Part shown: piece after piece, positions 1 through 11,692 of the stretch | How the letters are laid out: each line of letters starts with the position of its first letter | How positions within the stretch are numbered: position 1 is the first letter of the stretch | NCBI GenBank assembly: GCA_949318235.1 | Contig: OX439128.1 | Span: 55,496,374 to 55,560,373, forward strand | Direction of reading: 5' to 3' | Source of the DNA: Ecdyonurus torrentis | Lineage: Eukaryota > Arthropoda > Insecta > Ephemeroptera > Heptageniidae | DNA: 64,000 bases | Position numbers and translations under genes: made by a program | The notes under the pieces: model-generated | The model's database searches: none | What the model saw: only the letters and a program-made list of their open reading frames with translations | Told to the model about the DNA's origin: nothing

Positions 1-152
1 TGTGAGAAAAATAACATGAACAAAAAATTGACAGATTTCCGAAAGAAAATTGGCTTAAATGAAGTTTGTCCTATGCTGAGCAATGTTATGCACTACTCCA
101 ATATGGCCTCAAAGTGCATTAAATATGACGTCATCCGCATACACACTATATA
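1..152 (-). mobile_element. MITE family A, 3'-truncated by window edge
   Basis: This is the reverse complement of the family A element described in full at 2785-3091. It carries the shared blocks TTTGTCCTATGCTGAGCAAT, ATGGCC and TGACGTCAT and ends in the terminal ACACACTATA. Only the end nearest the TIR is inside the window. There is no coding content. Confidence 0.8.
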
Positions 153-186
153 AAAGTGTATAACTGAAGGCGTTTTTTTTATAGAA

Positions 187-486
<300 letters not shown>

Positions 487-576
487 AATTTCTATATAAA
501 AATTTTAAACTTTTTTTGTTTTTTTTTTAAACTATTTTACAGAAATAAGTCATCATAATCCATGCATTTCTATGTA

Positions 577-843
577 TATAGAATGTATGCGGATGACGTC
601 ATATATTTAATGCGCTTGGACGCCATATTGAAGTAGTGAATAACATTGCTCGACATAGGACAAACTTTGAGAAATCAGTAAATTTTATATTTTTTCTCGC
701 ATACTTGAAATTCAAGCTATTAACAACATCAAAAATATTGCATAGTATTTTTAAAACTGGCAAAATAATTTATTTTCCTATGCCACCCGTGTTATTAAGT
801 GATCCAACATGGCGTTGACTTTAACATGAATGTATACACATTA
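577..843 (+). mobile_element. MITE family A, internally deleted copy
   Basis: It starts with GTATGCGGATGACGTCATAT and ends with TTAACATGAATGTATACACA, the two ends of family A. The middle is shorter than in the full copy at 2785-3091. The 60-codon ORF across it is a shadow. Confidence 0.8.
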
Positions 844-859
844 TTAAAGTATAAGCAAA

Positions 860-866
<7 letters not shown>

Positions 867-890
<24 letters not shown>
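867..890. repeat. poly(A) tract
   Basis: A run of 24 A. The following sequence to about 1080 shows no gene signal. Confidence 0.9.
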
Positions 891-1084
891 GTAATTTTTG
901 TAAATTTTTTTCTCGCTTGCTATATTTCCTTATTTCTCAGTCCAGAACATTCTCGACGCTGCTTGCTTGCACCCGCGACCTTTATATTTCAAATAATTGA
1001 TTATTCTCTCAACTGTCATATCTGTGTTCACAATGTAGCTTACTGGTATAATCTAACAGCCAATCACAGATCAGTATAATATAA

Positions 1085-1205
1085 CAAGAAATGTATGCCA
1101 AGTTTTTGTTAATATAGCATAAACTATAAGAATAAACAGCATAAATATTTATGCTGAACAATATAATGTTTATGCTATGAATTATGCAGCATAAATAATG
1201 CTATA
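1085..1205. mobile_element. AGCATAAAT-rich MITE (family M relative)
   Basis: This is dense in the palindromic words AGCATAAAT and ATTTATGCT, the same composition as the family M insertions at 37548-37761 and 39212-39424. It lies directly against the family A copy that follows. Confidence 0.55.
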
Positions 1206-1512
1206 TTGTGTGTATGCGGATGACGTCATATTTATTGCGCTTGGAGGCCATACTGGAGTAGTGAATAACATTGCTCAGCATAGGGCAAATTTTATTTAAA
1301 CCAATTTTCTTTGGTAAATCGGTTAATTTTTGGTTCATGTTATTTTTCTCACATACTTGAGATACTAATTCAACATATTTACAACATCAATGCACTCAAA
1401 AATATTGCATAGTGGTTTTAAACTGGCAAAATGTGACATTTTCCTATGTTACCCATGTTATTGAGTTATCCAATATGGCGTTTACTTTAACATGAATGCA
1501 TACAACCTATTG
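1204..1512 (+). mobile_element. MITE family A, near full length
   Basis: It matches the 2785-3091 copy end to end, from GTGTATGCGGATGACGTCAT to CATGAATGCATACAACCTAT. It has drifted at the right TIR (ACAACCTAT instead of AGACCCTAT). Confidence 0.85.
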
Positions 1513-1921
1513 AACATATTTAGCTGAAATTGAGCTACCATTATATATTAGGTTGTTATTTTGTCCGGTGGAAGTATATGATAATGAAAATTAAAATGTA
1601 ACATTTTTTAGTTTTTTTTTTTCTTTTTTTTTAGTTTTGCTTTGGTTTCGGTTAAAATTTATTTTTCAGATTATTTAAATATAACATAAATATTTATGCT
1701 TTTCTCAATGAAGTGTTTAATAATTAAAAATTATTTCATTATTATTATTATTTATTTTTTTTTAGTATTATTATTTATGTTTTGTATTTCTATAGAATCA
1801 GTGCAGTAGTTTTCACAATAATAAAAAAATCTACTTCCCATATAGCGCAAAATTAAATAAATCCTAATGTTAAATTGCTAAACAGAGCTTTTTTTTATCA
1901 AAATATATATAAATAACTAAT
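1513..1921. other. AT-rich intergenic stretch
   Basis: No ORF, RNA or clear repeat boundary can be supported. It contains T-runs and short ATT repeats. Confidence 0.6.
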
Positions 1922-1923
1922 AA

Positions 1924-2181
1924 ATGAACGAACAAATGAATGAATGAATGAATGAATGAATGAATGAATGAATGAATGAATGAATGAATGAATGAATGAA
2001 TGAATGAATGAATGAATGAATGAATGAATGAATGAATGAATGAATGAATGAATAAATGAATAAATGAATGAATGAATGAATGAATGAATGAATGAATGAA
2101 TGAATGAATGAATGAATGAATGAATGAATGAATGAATGAATGAATGAATGAATGAATGAATGAATGAATGAATGAATGAAT
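1924..2181. repeat. (TGAA)n microsatellite
   Basis: About 64 units of TGAA with two TAAA interruptions near 2052-2062. The serine/isoleucine/histidine-rich ORFs on the minus strand are translations of this array. Confidence 0.98.
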
Positions 2182-2351
2182 TAAATACTGTATATAATTT
2201 ATTTTCAATTATAAGTTTTAAAAAATTGGAGTCCACTACGCTTAAAAAAATTAAACTTATTAAGTTAATTTTTTTTTTTTGCAATATTCAAAGAAAGATT
2301 TTTTTTATATTTATGCTATTACATGCGCACACCCTATATACAATGATGTGG

Positions 2352-2354
<3 letters not shown>

Positions 2355-2416
<62 letters not shown>

Positions 2417-2511
2417 CACTGACTGAACAGTATGAGCGGCGTGGGCGAGCGGCTAGCTTGAACACTCCCTACCCTCCCCGCGACACACACGCAGGCGCGA
2501 TCAATATCTTC

Positions 2512-2584
<73 letters not shown>
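2355..2584. repeat. two (CT)n arrays around a GC-richer spacer
   Basis: CT arrays at 2355-2413 and 2515-2584 flank about 100 bp that includes CGGCGTGGGCGAGCGGCTAG and GCGACACACACGCAGGCGCG. The spacer is much richer in CpG than its surroundings. I do not recognise it. Confidence 0.9.
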
Positions 2585-2586
<2 letters not shown>

Positions 2587-2665
2587 TTACATAAAACCAA
2601 TACTTATATAAGCACATAAGTATGAATCATAGCTTCTTCTACAAATAGGGTGTATGCGCATGACG

Positions 2666-2784
2666 TCATAATACAAACGCCTGCAGACAAAGTGAGGTAT
2701 GCAACCAGTTGCTCCTGTGTGAGCACCAAGGCTGCACAACTGCCAGGATATTGCACATTTATATTGTAATTATAGATATATCCT
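2666..2784 (+). repeat. repeat duplicated at 8908-9012
   Basis: The segment from CGCCTGCAGACAAAGTGAGG to GATATATCC is about 95% identical to 8908-9012. At both places it runs straight into a family A copy at the same base. The MITE therefore sits inside a longer repeat that was copied together with it. Confidence 0.85.
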
Positions 2785-3091
2785 ATAGGGTGTATACGGA
2801 TGACGTCACATTTATTGCGCTTGGAGGCCATACTGGAGTAGTGAATAACATTGCTCAGCATAGGACAAACTTCGTTTAAGCCAATTTTCTTTGGGAAATC
2901 TGTTAATTTTTTATTCATGTTATTTTTCTCACATACTTGAGATACTAATTCAACATATTTACAACATCAATGCTCTCAAAAATATTGCATAGTGGTTTTA
3001 AACTGGCAAAATAAGTTATTTTCCTATGTCACCCATGTTATTGAGTTATCCAACATGGCACCGACTTTAACATGAATGCATAGACCCTATA
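2785..3091 (+). mobile_element. MITE family A, full-length reference copy
   Basis: About 307 bp with terminal inverted repeats TATAGGGTGTATRCGG at the left and GCATAGACCCTATA at the right. The TA at each end is compatible with a TA target duplication, as used by Tc1/mariner-type elements. There is no ORF of its own. At least nine full or partial copies lie in the window (1, 577, 1204, 3092, 3666, 7500, 9008, 11693, and diverged forms at 10442 and 54515). Superfamily assignment is inference from TIR and TSD only. Confidence 0.85.
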
Positions 3092-3405
3092 TGATGTATG
3101 CAGATGACGTCATATTTAATGCTCTTGGAGGCCTGTTGGATAACTCAATAACATGGGTGACATAGGAAAATGTCACATTTTGCCAGTTTAAAACCACTAT
3201 ACAATATTTTTGAGAGCATTGATGTTGTAAATATGTTGAATTAGTATCTCAAGTATGTGAGAAAAATAACATGAACAAAAAATTAAACAATTTCCCAAAG
3301 AAAATTGGCTTAAACAAAGTTTGTCCTATGCTGAGCAATGTTATTCACTACTCCAGTATGGCCTCCAAGTGCATTAAATATGACGTCATGCGCATACACC
3401 CTATA
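3092..3405. mobile_element. fold-back derivative of MITE family A
   Basis: The first about 43 bp are the left end of family A in plus orientation (GATGTATGCAGATGACGTCA). At about 3134 the sequence flips to the reverse complement and runs to the same left end again (ACGTCATGCGCATACACCCT). Both ends are therefore left ends. It abuts the reference copy directly. Confidence 0.8.
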
Positions 3406-3665
3406 TGTTATTTACTGATCCAACATGGCGTCAACTTTAACAAGAATGCAAAGCTAGAACAAAAATTACAAATTTTATATTTCGATAAAATAAAATAAAC
3501 TCGGATATTAAAATTACTATTCCAGGTTTCTGTTTATTGATTAATTATTATTAATTATTGATTAATTATTAATTACCTGTTAAATTTTAATTATTATTTG
3601 TAGAAAAAAGTTTTAGAAAAAAAGCAAATAAAGAAATATCTGGTCTTGTTTTGCATTGGCCATAT

Positions 3666-3895
3666 CAATTATATAGTGTATATGCATTCATGTTAAAGTC
3701 GACGCCATGTTGGATCACTCAATAACATGGGTGACATAGGAAAATAACACATTTTGCCAGTTTAAAAACACTATGCAATATTTTTGAGAGCATTGATGTT
3801 GTAAATATGTTGAATTTCAAGTATGGGAGAAAAAAAAATAATAACCAAATACAATACCAAAAAAAAAAATAATAAAAAAAAAGTATGATGTCATG
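3666..3895 (-). mobile_element. MITE family A, minus copy, degraded
   Basis: It begins TATATGCATTCATGTTAAAG and continues through GGGTGACATAGGAAAATAAC. After 3820 it decays into A-rich sequence and ends near TGATGTCATGCGCAAATAAA. Confidence 0.75.
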
Positions 3896-3910
3896 CGCAA
3901 ATAAATATCG

Positions 3911-3915
<5 letters not shown>

Positions 3916-3967
<52 letters not shown>
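3916..3967. repeat. (TA)n microsatellite
   Basis: About 26 TA units directly before the element at 3969. Confidence 0.95.
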
Positions 3968-3968
<1 letters not shown>

Positions 3969-3971
<3 letters not shown>

Positions 3972-4493
3972 CTGTAAAAAACTCTAAATATTTTTAGCCC
4001 GGGCTGAAATTTTTTTAGCCCGGTTTGACTTGAAACCCGGGTTTAGCTTGAAATCGAGCTTAAACTTGAAAAACAAGCCAAAGCTCGGAAAGCTTGACAT
4101 TTGAGCCAAAGTTTAAAAACGAGTTTTCGAGCCTATGAAGAAAAAAGCTCAATTTTTATTATGAAAATATTGTTTTTGAGGGATAAAAGTCATAAATAAA
4201 ATAAAATAATTTTTAATAATATTTTAAACAGCTTATTTTGCATGATAGAGTATTAAAAACACCATTTTAAACAAAAATTACAAAATAAAAATTTCTTTGC
4301 TTTCTTCAAAAATTGTACTTTAGCTCGATTTATTTTAAAAGCTCGTTATTTTCACGAGTCACTTACGAGCTCAACTCGAAAAAGCTCGTTTTCGAGCTAA
4401 AATCTCGAAACCCGGGTTTACCATTTTCAAAAAAACGAGCACTCGAAGATTTTGGCCCGGGTGGGGGCTCGAACCGGTTTATATTTACAGCTC
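3969..4493. mobile_element. non-autonomous DNA transposon rich in GAGCTCG/CCCGGG
   Basis: About 525 bp with ends AGCTGTAAAAAACTC and TTTACAGCT, so the TIR is AGCTGTAAA. The interior is packed with AGCTCG, CTCGAAA and CCCGGGTTT words in both orientations. A second, truncated copy begins at 24278. No transposase is visible. The family is not recognised. Confidence 0.75.
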
Positions 4494-4636
4494 TAATTGA
4501 TATATAATTAAATTTATATGAGGAATATTACAAAGATCTTGATCGTGAAAATACTTTTAGGACAAACTTTATAATTAACTTTGAATTATCAATTTATTAA
4601 TTATTATGAATGAATATATATGATTTATATATTGAC

Positions 4637-4671
4637 AGGTTGCACTCATATTTCAAAGCCGCCATGCTGTG
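4637..4671 (+). mobile_element. MITE family C, left part (interrupted)
   Basis: TTGCACTCATATTTCAAAGC followed by a GCCATGCTG block matches the start of the uninterrupted family C copy at 53880. The rest resumes at 5593 after the fold-back insertion. Confidence 0.75.
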
Positions 4672-5592
<921 letters not shown>

Positions 5593-5835
5593 TAGATCAG
5601 TAATACATAGGCCAACATAGGGAAAAACATCATTTTTATATTTTTAACAGCAAAAGCAGCTTCAAAGCTCAATCAAAGCCTTATTTGTAGCTCCTAATAA
5701 GCTACAAGAATATCATGAAAATTTGTTCAGTTGAAATAAACTGTTTTTATGTTAAAATTTAGTAGAAATAATGTTTGCCCTATGCTGGACAATGTATTAG
5801 GCACCACAAACATGGCGGCAAAGCGCAAGGTTTTG
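5593..5835 (+). mobile_element. MITE family C, right part
   Basis: From ATACATAGGCCAACATAGGG through AAAGCTTCAATC-like sequence to GGCACCACAAACATGGCGGC. It matches 53925-54108 over most of its length. It ends in TTTGCCCTATGCTGGACAAT, a word shared in part with family A. Confidence 0.75.
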
Positions 5836-6187
5836 CAAGGGGTCAATACGGAACAACTAATATATCATAAATAATCCTGATTTTTGTAAATATGAAATTC
5901 CTTAACCTAAAATCAAGATTACTCATATAATTATATATTTTAATTAAAATAGGAAGAATTCATAATTCTATTTAATTAAAATCAAAGTTACTTATAATTA
6001 TATACTTTAATTAAAATCAAGGTATTTTCAAACTAAATATTTATTTAAATCAGAAAAATTCATGATTATATATTTTAATTAAAATTAAGAAAATTTATAA
6101 TTAAATTTTTGTATCAAAACCAGAAAAACTTGTACTTATTAATTGTTATTACAAAATTACAAATTTTTATTTTAATTAAATATTTTA
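5836..6187. other. AT-rich stretch with short internal repeats
   Basis: Repeated phrases such as TATATTTTAATTAAAAT recur three to four times. No gene signal is seen. Confidence 0.6.
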
Positions 6188-6533
6188 AATTAAAGCAATA
6201 GACCGGAGAAAAACATCAGCATTTATATCACAAAACACTTGATGGGATTTACATAAATAACTTTAGTTTGTCTTAAAACCCAACTGTAGCTCCGTAGTAG
6301 TGATCAGAAAATTCAATTTATGCAACCCGCACAACATTTTCATACTAATTTTTGCATGTTTCTGACGTCATAAACATGAATTTTCACACAAATTGCATAC
6401 TTTACAGTTTTTTCACGCTCTCTCGTGGGGCTACATTAACATTCTGGTAAAAATTGTCATCAGTTTTGAAGATCCCATTGCGTGTATAATTCATTAAAAA
6501 GCTCGTGTTGTTTTATGTGGTCTATGCCTTTAA
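6188..6533 (+). mobile_element. MITE family D, full length
   Basis: About 346 bp from TAAAGCAATAGACCGGAGAA to GTGGTCTATGCCTTTAAG. The TIR is approximately TTAAAGGCATAGACC. Internal landmarks are TTTCTGACGTCATAAACATG and CTCTCGTGGGGCTACATTAA. Other copies lie at 10640, 54917, 55543, 58957 and 59238. Non-coding. Confidence 0.85.
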
Positions 6534-6577
6534 GGAGAACGAAAAAAGTGCAGTGATATAAAATGTACAGGCATGTA

Positions 6578-6890
6578 TCCAAAAAAAAAAAAAGAAAACT
6601 TCGAAATTTTATGATGTCATTTGAAAGTTAACAGTAACAGCTACCTATGATAAAATTTTCAGAACCCGTGACCATCAGATAAGAGAGAAATTAATTATTG
6701 AAATTAACATGGGCTCTTATGGGACTAAAACTTCAAAAAATCATAATTCAAAATCTAGTATGGTGACCCCCCAAAATTTTTACATTTTTGAAGATACCTA
6801 ATCTCAATGTATCACTGGGCAAAATTCAGATTTTTCTGTCTTAACAACTTTTAAGTCAAATCCCGCAGTAGCTGATTTCACGCCTTAAGA
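6578..6890 (+). mobile_element. repeat family E, complete copy
   Basis: From ACTTCGAAATTTTATGATGT to AGCTGATTTCACGCCTTAAG. It is highly similar to 60108-60404. This intact copy serves as the empty site that shows how the 31-44.7 kb element interrupts another copy of family E. Confidence 0.85.
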
Positions 6891-6997
6891 AATAAAAATT
6901 CTAAAGTACTTTTTTACAGTTGAAAATTATTTTCATATATTTCTGCATATAAAAAAGTATTAAAAATTCTTAATTTGAGGAAAATTTTATGTATTTT

Positions 6998-7009
6998 AAT
7001 ATATATATA

Positions 7010-7094
<85 letters not shown>
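6998..7094. repeat. (TA)n microsatellite
   Basis: Nearly 100 bp of TA with one phase break at about 7016. Confidence 0.97.
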
Positions 7095-7101
<7 letters not shown>

Positions 7102-7499
7102 TATATTAATTTGAGGAAAAAATTTGATGTATTTTGCTTATGTTCCAACTTGACTTCCTAATAAAATGAGAAAGCACTTCATGGCGCCTCATGTCATTCG
7201 GACACTCTCGCCAGGCATGTACCGAGCTACCAGACGAGCCATCTCACCTGTCGAGCAATTGCGCCAGAAGTTAAGTTTTAACAGAAGCAAAAAATGTGAT
7301 TTTTTCTTGATTGAAACATTTTTGACACATTTTTACACGTTGAAAAATAATTATAATAATATTCATCTAATAAAACGTATAAATGGAAGTTATTCAGTAA
7401 AATAAATGGTAAGTGTAAGTCAAAATACACTTGGTGAAGCGATCGTGACGTAGTGATCAGATGTTAATGAACAAAGGAAAGTTTAGAAGCTGGCTCAAT
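7095..7499. other. unassigned, partly GC-balanced stretch
   Basis: It contains a 79-codon ORF at 7166-7405 (MRKHFMAPHVIRTLSPGMYR...) with no recognisable domain. The first 35 codons have a normal amino-acid mix and the remainder is low complexity. I see no splice sites or family resemblance that would justify calling a gene. Confidence 0.4.
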
Positions 7500-8262
7500 A
7501 TTTGTAAGTACAGAACGAGCTGAAAAAAACAAAGTTGTTTAATTTGTCAAAGAAAACAGACCTGCAGGGGGCTGATTCTGTAACTTCATAACGAACGAAA
7601 TTATTCGATATCTTATCGGTGAACCTCAGACCTAGAACGCCCCCTTTTTTCAAAAACTTATCGTAAAATATTTTAAAAATTATTTTTGGATAGATCTCAT
7701 CTTTACAAAATAGAAGTTCAAGTATAATTTCTTCATAATTGCCATACATTTCTCACAATCAATTTTTAACCATTTTTATTTTGCCGCGAAATCAAAATCA
7801 ATGTTATTCAAATGGGCAAACTAACGCTTCATTTCTCGAACCAGAAATAATTTTGAAACATAAAACAAAAAGTAATCGATAGAGCTTGGACATATCTATA
7901 ACGTCAGAAAGTTTCAAAAAAAGTTGTCGAACCAAAATTTTTTTAAATTGAAAAAACAAAAACACAATGCTAATCATAAGCAAATTTTAATCCTAATTAT
8001 CGCGAGTCACAAATATTGTTTGAATATTCTGTTAACTGGAGCTCGTAGATCATGACATTTTTTAACCCCCTTAAAGTTTTTAAAAAAAGTGGTCGAACCA
8101 ATTTTGAGATATTTTGCTTTTGCTAGGTCTGAGGTTAATCCTTATGTAAATTTGTTTGTTGCAACAAAGCGAAAAAGTTACAGAATCAGCCCCCTGAACT
8201 GAGTTTGTCCTATGCTGAGCAATGTTATTTAGTTGATCTAATATGGCGTCCAAGCGCATTTA
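7500..8262 (-). mobile_element. family A copy interrupted by another element
   Basis: AATTTGTCAAAGAAAACAGA at 7538-7557 and TGAGTTTGTCCTATGCTGAG at 8200-8219 are neighbouring parts of family A in minus orientation. They are separated here by the 628-bp insertion at 7567-8194. Confidence 0.7.
7567..8194. mobile_element. TIR element GGGGGCTGATTCTGTAAC
   Basis: 628 bp starting GGGGGCTGATTCTGTAACTT and ending AAAGTTACAGAATCAGCCCCC, giving near-perfect terminal inverted repeats. The interior is AT-rich with GAACCTCAGACCTAG and its inverted counterpart CTAGGTCTGAGGTT at 8124. No transposase is visible. A related end (GAATCAGCCCCTAA) appears at 53586. Confidence 0.8.
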
Positions 8263-8433
8263 ATATTCAGATTCAGAAAGGGATTTATTTCAAAAAACAC
8301 AATACAAACACAATACATAGTACAATCAAGACATCGGCCTTCTCACCCCTGGGTAAAAAACAAACGGAAAACACAAATAAAAATACATAGAATAAATGCA
8401 CATGAAACACACACTCATAATCCTAGGTTTAAC

Positions 8434-8825
8434 TTTTTTTTTTTTTTTTTTGCTTGCTTGCCATATTGTGCTATCGTGCTATACACCAATCCCAGTCCCA
8501 GTCAAGACATTGTCTTATCAACAGCTAAGGACTTTACAATTAATAGAAAAGCAAGCATGGGCCGGCCATGGCCTAAGTACACAGCCCGGCATTCGCCATG
8601 ACAGCCTAGAGAAACCGTGGAAACATGTAGGCAGGCTGGTCGGTGCAATCACATCAATCATGCACCTCCACGAATACTGTGCGTCGTCATGGAATGCATG
8701 TAAACATACATCGTGCAACGTGTTGTGTTCTCACACTTGACGTACGCACCCAGCAGTGGCTCGAACCTATACTTGGTGAGGAGTACACAGTTGCGAGTCA
8801 GCTGCCTTCACCACTCGGCCATACC
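8434..8825 (-). mobile_element. tRNA-derived SINE, minus copy with poly(A) tail
   Basis: Read on the minus strand, the 5' part carries TGGCCGAGTGGTGAAGGCAG (A-box region, class II tRNA-like) and GGTTCGAGCC (B box) with tRNA spacing. About 290 bp of body follows, then a poly(A) run (poly(T) at 8434-8450 on the plus strand). It is about 88-90% identical to the plus-strand copy at 11177-11554. SINEs are transcribed by RNA polymerase III and mobilised by a LINE. The ORFs here are spurious. Confidence 0.85.
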
Positions 8826-8907
8826 AGCGAGGTAAAATGAGACTAAATCACAAAACTCTACAAAATCACAACTGCAAGACTACTAGATGACGTCATGTAG
8901 ATATTGT

Positions 8908-9012
8908 GACGCCTGCAGACAAAGTGAGGTATGCAACCAGTTGCTCCTGTGTGAGCACCATGGCTGCATAACTGCCAGGATACTGCACATTTATATTGTA
9001 ATTATAGATATA
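8908..9012 (+). repeat. repeat shared with 2666-2784
   Basis: The same sequence from CGCCTGCAGACAAAGTGAGG to ATATATCC is followed at the same base by a family A MITE. Confidence 0.85.
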
Positions 9013-9210
9013 TCCTATAGGGTGTATGCGGATGACGTCACATTTATTGCGCTTGGAGGCCATATTGGAGTAGTGTATAACATTGCTCAGTATAAGACAA
9101 ACTTTGTTTAAGCCAATTTTATTTGAAAAATTAGATATTTTTTGGTTATTTTTATTTTTCTCCCATACTTGAGATACTAATTCAACATATTTACAACATC
9201 AATGCTCTCA
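9008..9210 (+). mobile_element. MITE family A, left part
   Basis: TATAGGGTGTATGCGGATGA through ACAACATCAATGCTCTCAAG. It stops in mid-element where the 9211-9854 insertion begins and resumes at 9855. Confidence 0.85.
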
Positions 9211-9854
9211 AGGTGTGGTGCAAGCCGTATAGCCAAAACATACCATATGGGTAATGTTTAGTAATCAAATTTATTATATTTGATTACTCGCGTTTTGAAA
9301 TAAAAATAAATAATCATTATTGCTTACGATTGCAATAATGATTAGTAGTTTATTGTGTCACGTTTGTTTTAATTGTAAATGTAAACACATTGAGTATAAG
9401 AAGGGTTCGGTTTTACCCTCATTATAGGTTATTATTCTTGAGCTACCGAGTACGCTAGAGAGGTGGTGAACTACACCCGAGATGTAGTCTCACACACCGC
9501 GACGTCACGGCACGCTGGCACACACACACCGCGACAACTCCGCCATCCATGTAAGTTGACCATATTCACACCAATATAATTTCCAATATTAATTGTAACG
9601 TAAATAAATATATCTTGTTAAATGTTATTCTTTAATCTAGTTATTCATGCAATTCCTATAACCATATAAGCATAATTCCTACTAATAAGGCTTCCCAGTA
9701 ATTTAGTATCAAGCGAGTCAAATAGAGTAAATAATACTAAGTTTTATCTGAGCTACGTTCAACCCCAAATAATAGCAATACTAGAGAATTGTATCAGTAT
9801 ATTCAGAACAGAATAATTAAAAAACAACAAAATTAATTTCATCAATTTACGATG
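9211..9854 (+). mobile_element. possible solo LTR inserted in MITE A
   Basis: About 640 bp splits a family A copy. It begins TGTGGTGCAAGCC, has a TATA-like GAGTATAAGAAGG near 9393, a GC-rich block at 9455-9545 with many CRCACAC and CGCGAC words, an apparent splice donor ATGTAAGT at 9548, an AATAAA-type signal at 9602, and ends near GTTTGACA. That order (TG..CA, promoter, poly(A) signal, no ORF) suggests a solo LTR. I could not find a convincing target duplication, so the class is uncertain. Confidence 0.45.
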
Positions 9855-9973
9855 TTTGACAATATTGTGAAACATTTTTAAACTGGCAAAATGTGACATT
9901 TTCTTATACTGGCCAATGTTATTTAGTACTCACTTATGACGTCGACTTTAACATCAATGAAAACACCCTATAC
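9855..9973 (+). mobile_element. MITE family A, right part
   Basis: TTTTAAACTGGCAAAATGTG to AACATCAATGAAAACACCCT completes the copy started at 9008. Confidence 0.8.
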
Positions 9974-10191
9974 ACTTCTGCCTTATGTTAAAATTTTTTT
10001 ACAGTTTTTTTTTCAGTTTTTTTTTTAATAAAACTAGTATCTCAATTTTCATGTTACTGGGCCAGCATGTTCCTCCCCCCCACCCTCTTTGTCTTTTTAC
10101 CCCCTCGCCAACCTGGCTTCTAACACATTCCTTTAAATTTTTTTTCTCTTTCATCGATTATGGAATCCTTTTTTTTTTTATTGCCTAATAA

Positions 10192-10330
10192 ATGAACAAC
10201 GATATTGAGGCCGACTATAAGCGATTTCAGTCACATCCGCTTCCGTTTCTCCTACTACACATGCGCAGTAAGACGAAACGGAAGTGGATATGAGTGAAAT
10301 TGCTTAAAGTCGGCTTCAAAACAGTTGTTC
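10192..10330. mobile_element. palindromic MITE family G
   Basis: About 140 bp forming one hairpin. GAACAACGATATTGAGGCCG at the left pairs with CGGCTTCAAAACAGTTGTTC at the right. The inner arms include CACATCCGCTTCCGTTTC. A second copy lies at 53666-53814. Confidence 0.85.
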
Positions 10331-10441
10331 GCCTTCATCAGTCAATACAAGGAAGGTCTCAATTGTCTTAAAACTGGTCCCATCTGCATCCCCCCTTCTG
10401 TTTTACCTTTTCACCTCTGCTTGTAGTGCCGCTTACCTGTC

Positions 10442-10616
10442 TTATAGGGTGTGTACGCATGACGTCATTCTGAATGCTTTTTGATGCTCTTCTTGAGCAA
10501 TGAATAACATTGCTCAGCATAGGACAAACCTAGTTTTTGGCTATTTTCTATGGTAAATTAGCTATTTTTTGGTCATTATTATTTTTCTCACATACTTGAG
10601 GTACTAATTCAACCTG
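10442..10616 (+). mobile_element. diverged MITE family A, left part
   Basis: TATAGGGTGTGTACGCATGA and TTGCTCAGCATAGGACAAAC match family A ends. The region between (TTTTTGATGCTCTTCTTGAG) defines a subfamily also seen inverted at 54515-54738. Confidence 0.8.
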
Positions 10617-10639
10617 TCAAATTCAAGAGTATTAATTTA

Positions 10640-10875
10640 GTTTCACAATAGAACGTGAAAATACTGTAAAGTATGCAACTATTCATGTTTATGACGTCAG
10701 AAACATGCAAAAGTTAGTATAAAAATGTTGTGCAGGTTGCATAAATCTAAATTTTCTGATCACTGCTACGGAGTTACAGTTGGGTTTTGAGTCAAACTAA
10801 AGTTATTTATGTAAGTCACATCAAGTGTTTTGTGATATAAATGCTTATGTTTTTATCTGGCCTATGCCTTTAACT
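10640..10875 (-). mobile_element. MITE family D, truncated minus copy
   Basis: AACGTGAAAATACTGTAAAG through TTTATGACGTCAGAAACATG to TGGCCTATGCCTTTAA. The outer part of one end is missing. Confidence 0.8.
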
Positions 10876-11176
10876 AAAGTTTCTATCTACTCAATATTTT
10901 CACTCAAATCTGTGGTTCGTTATAAATTGATTTTTAAAAATACAACAAATAAATGCAAACTGAAAATAGGAGCTTTTTTTTAATAGTTAAAATTCCTGTA
11001 GGAAAAAAAATTATTTAAAAATTTGGTATTTTGAATTTTTTCATAATAATTTCGTTACAAACTTTGTAAACTTTTTATAATTTAAATAGTTAAGTATTTA
11101 CCACTGATTATATAACGTTTTTACTAACAAGTTTCTGTTTAAACTTTTGCAAGAGATTCATTGGTTTGAAGGAAAG
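10876..11176. other. AT-rich unassigned sequence
   Basis: No repeat boundary or coding signal can be supported. Confidence 0.55.
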
Positions 11177-11554
11177 AGTATGGCCGAGTGGTGAAGACAG
11201 CTGACTCGTAACTGTGTACTCCTCACCAAGTATAGGTTCGAGCCACTGCTGGGTGCGTACGTCAAGTGTGAGAGCACAACACGTTGCACGATGTATGTTT
11301 ACATACATTCCATGACGACGCACAGTATTCGTGAGGTGCATGATTGATGTGATTGCACCGACCAGCCTGTCTAGATATTTCCACGGTTTCTCTAGGCTGT
11401 CATGGCGAATGCCGGGCTGTGTACTTAGGCCGTGGCCAGCCTTGGTGTGAGTTTACATTAATTGTAAAGTCCTTAGCTGTCGATAAGACAATGTCTTGAC
11501 TGGGACTGGGATTGGTGTATAGCATGATAACACAATATGGCAAGCAAAAAAAAG
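11177..11554 (+). mobile_element. tRNA-derived SINE, plus copy
   Basis: Starts GTATGGCCGAGTGGTGAAGA (A box region), with GGTTCGAGCC (B box) about 55 bp on. The body matches the copy at 8434-8825, including GGCTGTCATGGCGAATGCCG, and the tail is GGCAAGCAAAAAAAAG. The two copies define a SINE of about 375 bp. Confidence 0.85.
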
Positions 11555-11692
11555 AAGTTATTTATATGTTTCTAATTAATTTCCTAAATTTAGGTTTTCC
11601 ATGTGCTACAATAATTTATTATAAATATTTATTTTGAAGAAGTTCAAGATCTAGAGGAAGATACAAAGTATAAGGTGTCTGCATGCATGTTA

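Noticed and set aside
1870..2284. ORFs of 112-128 codons rich in Ser-Phe-Ile-His on the minus strand
   Set aside because: They are translations of the (TGAA)n array; all frames are open because the unit lacks stops on that strand.
8755..8830. Functional tRNA gene
   Set aside because: A and B boxes are present but the acceptor stem does not close and the sequence is the head of a SINE repeated at 11177.
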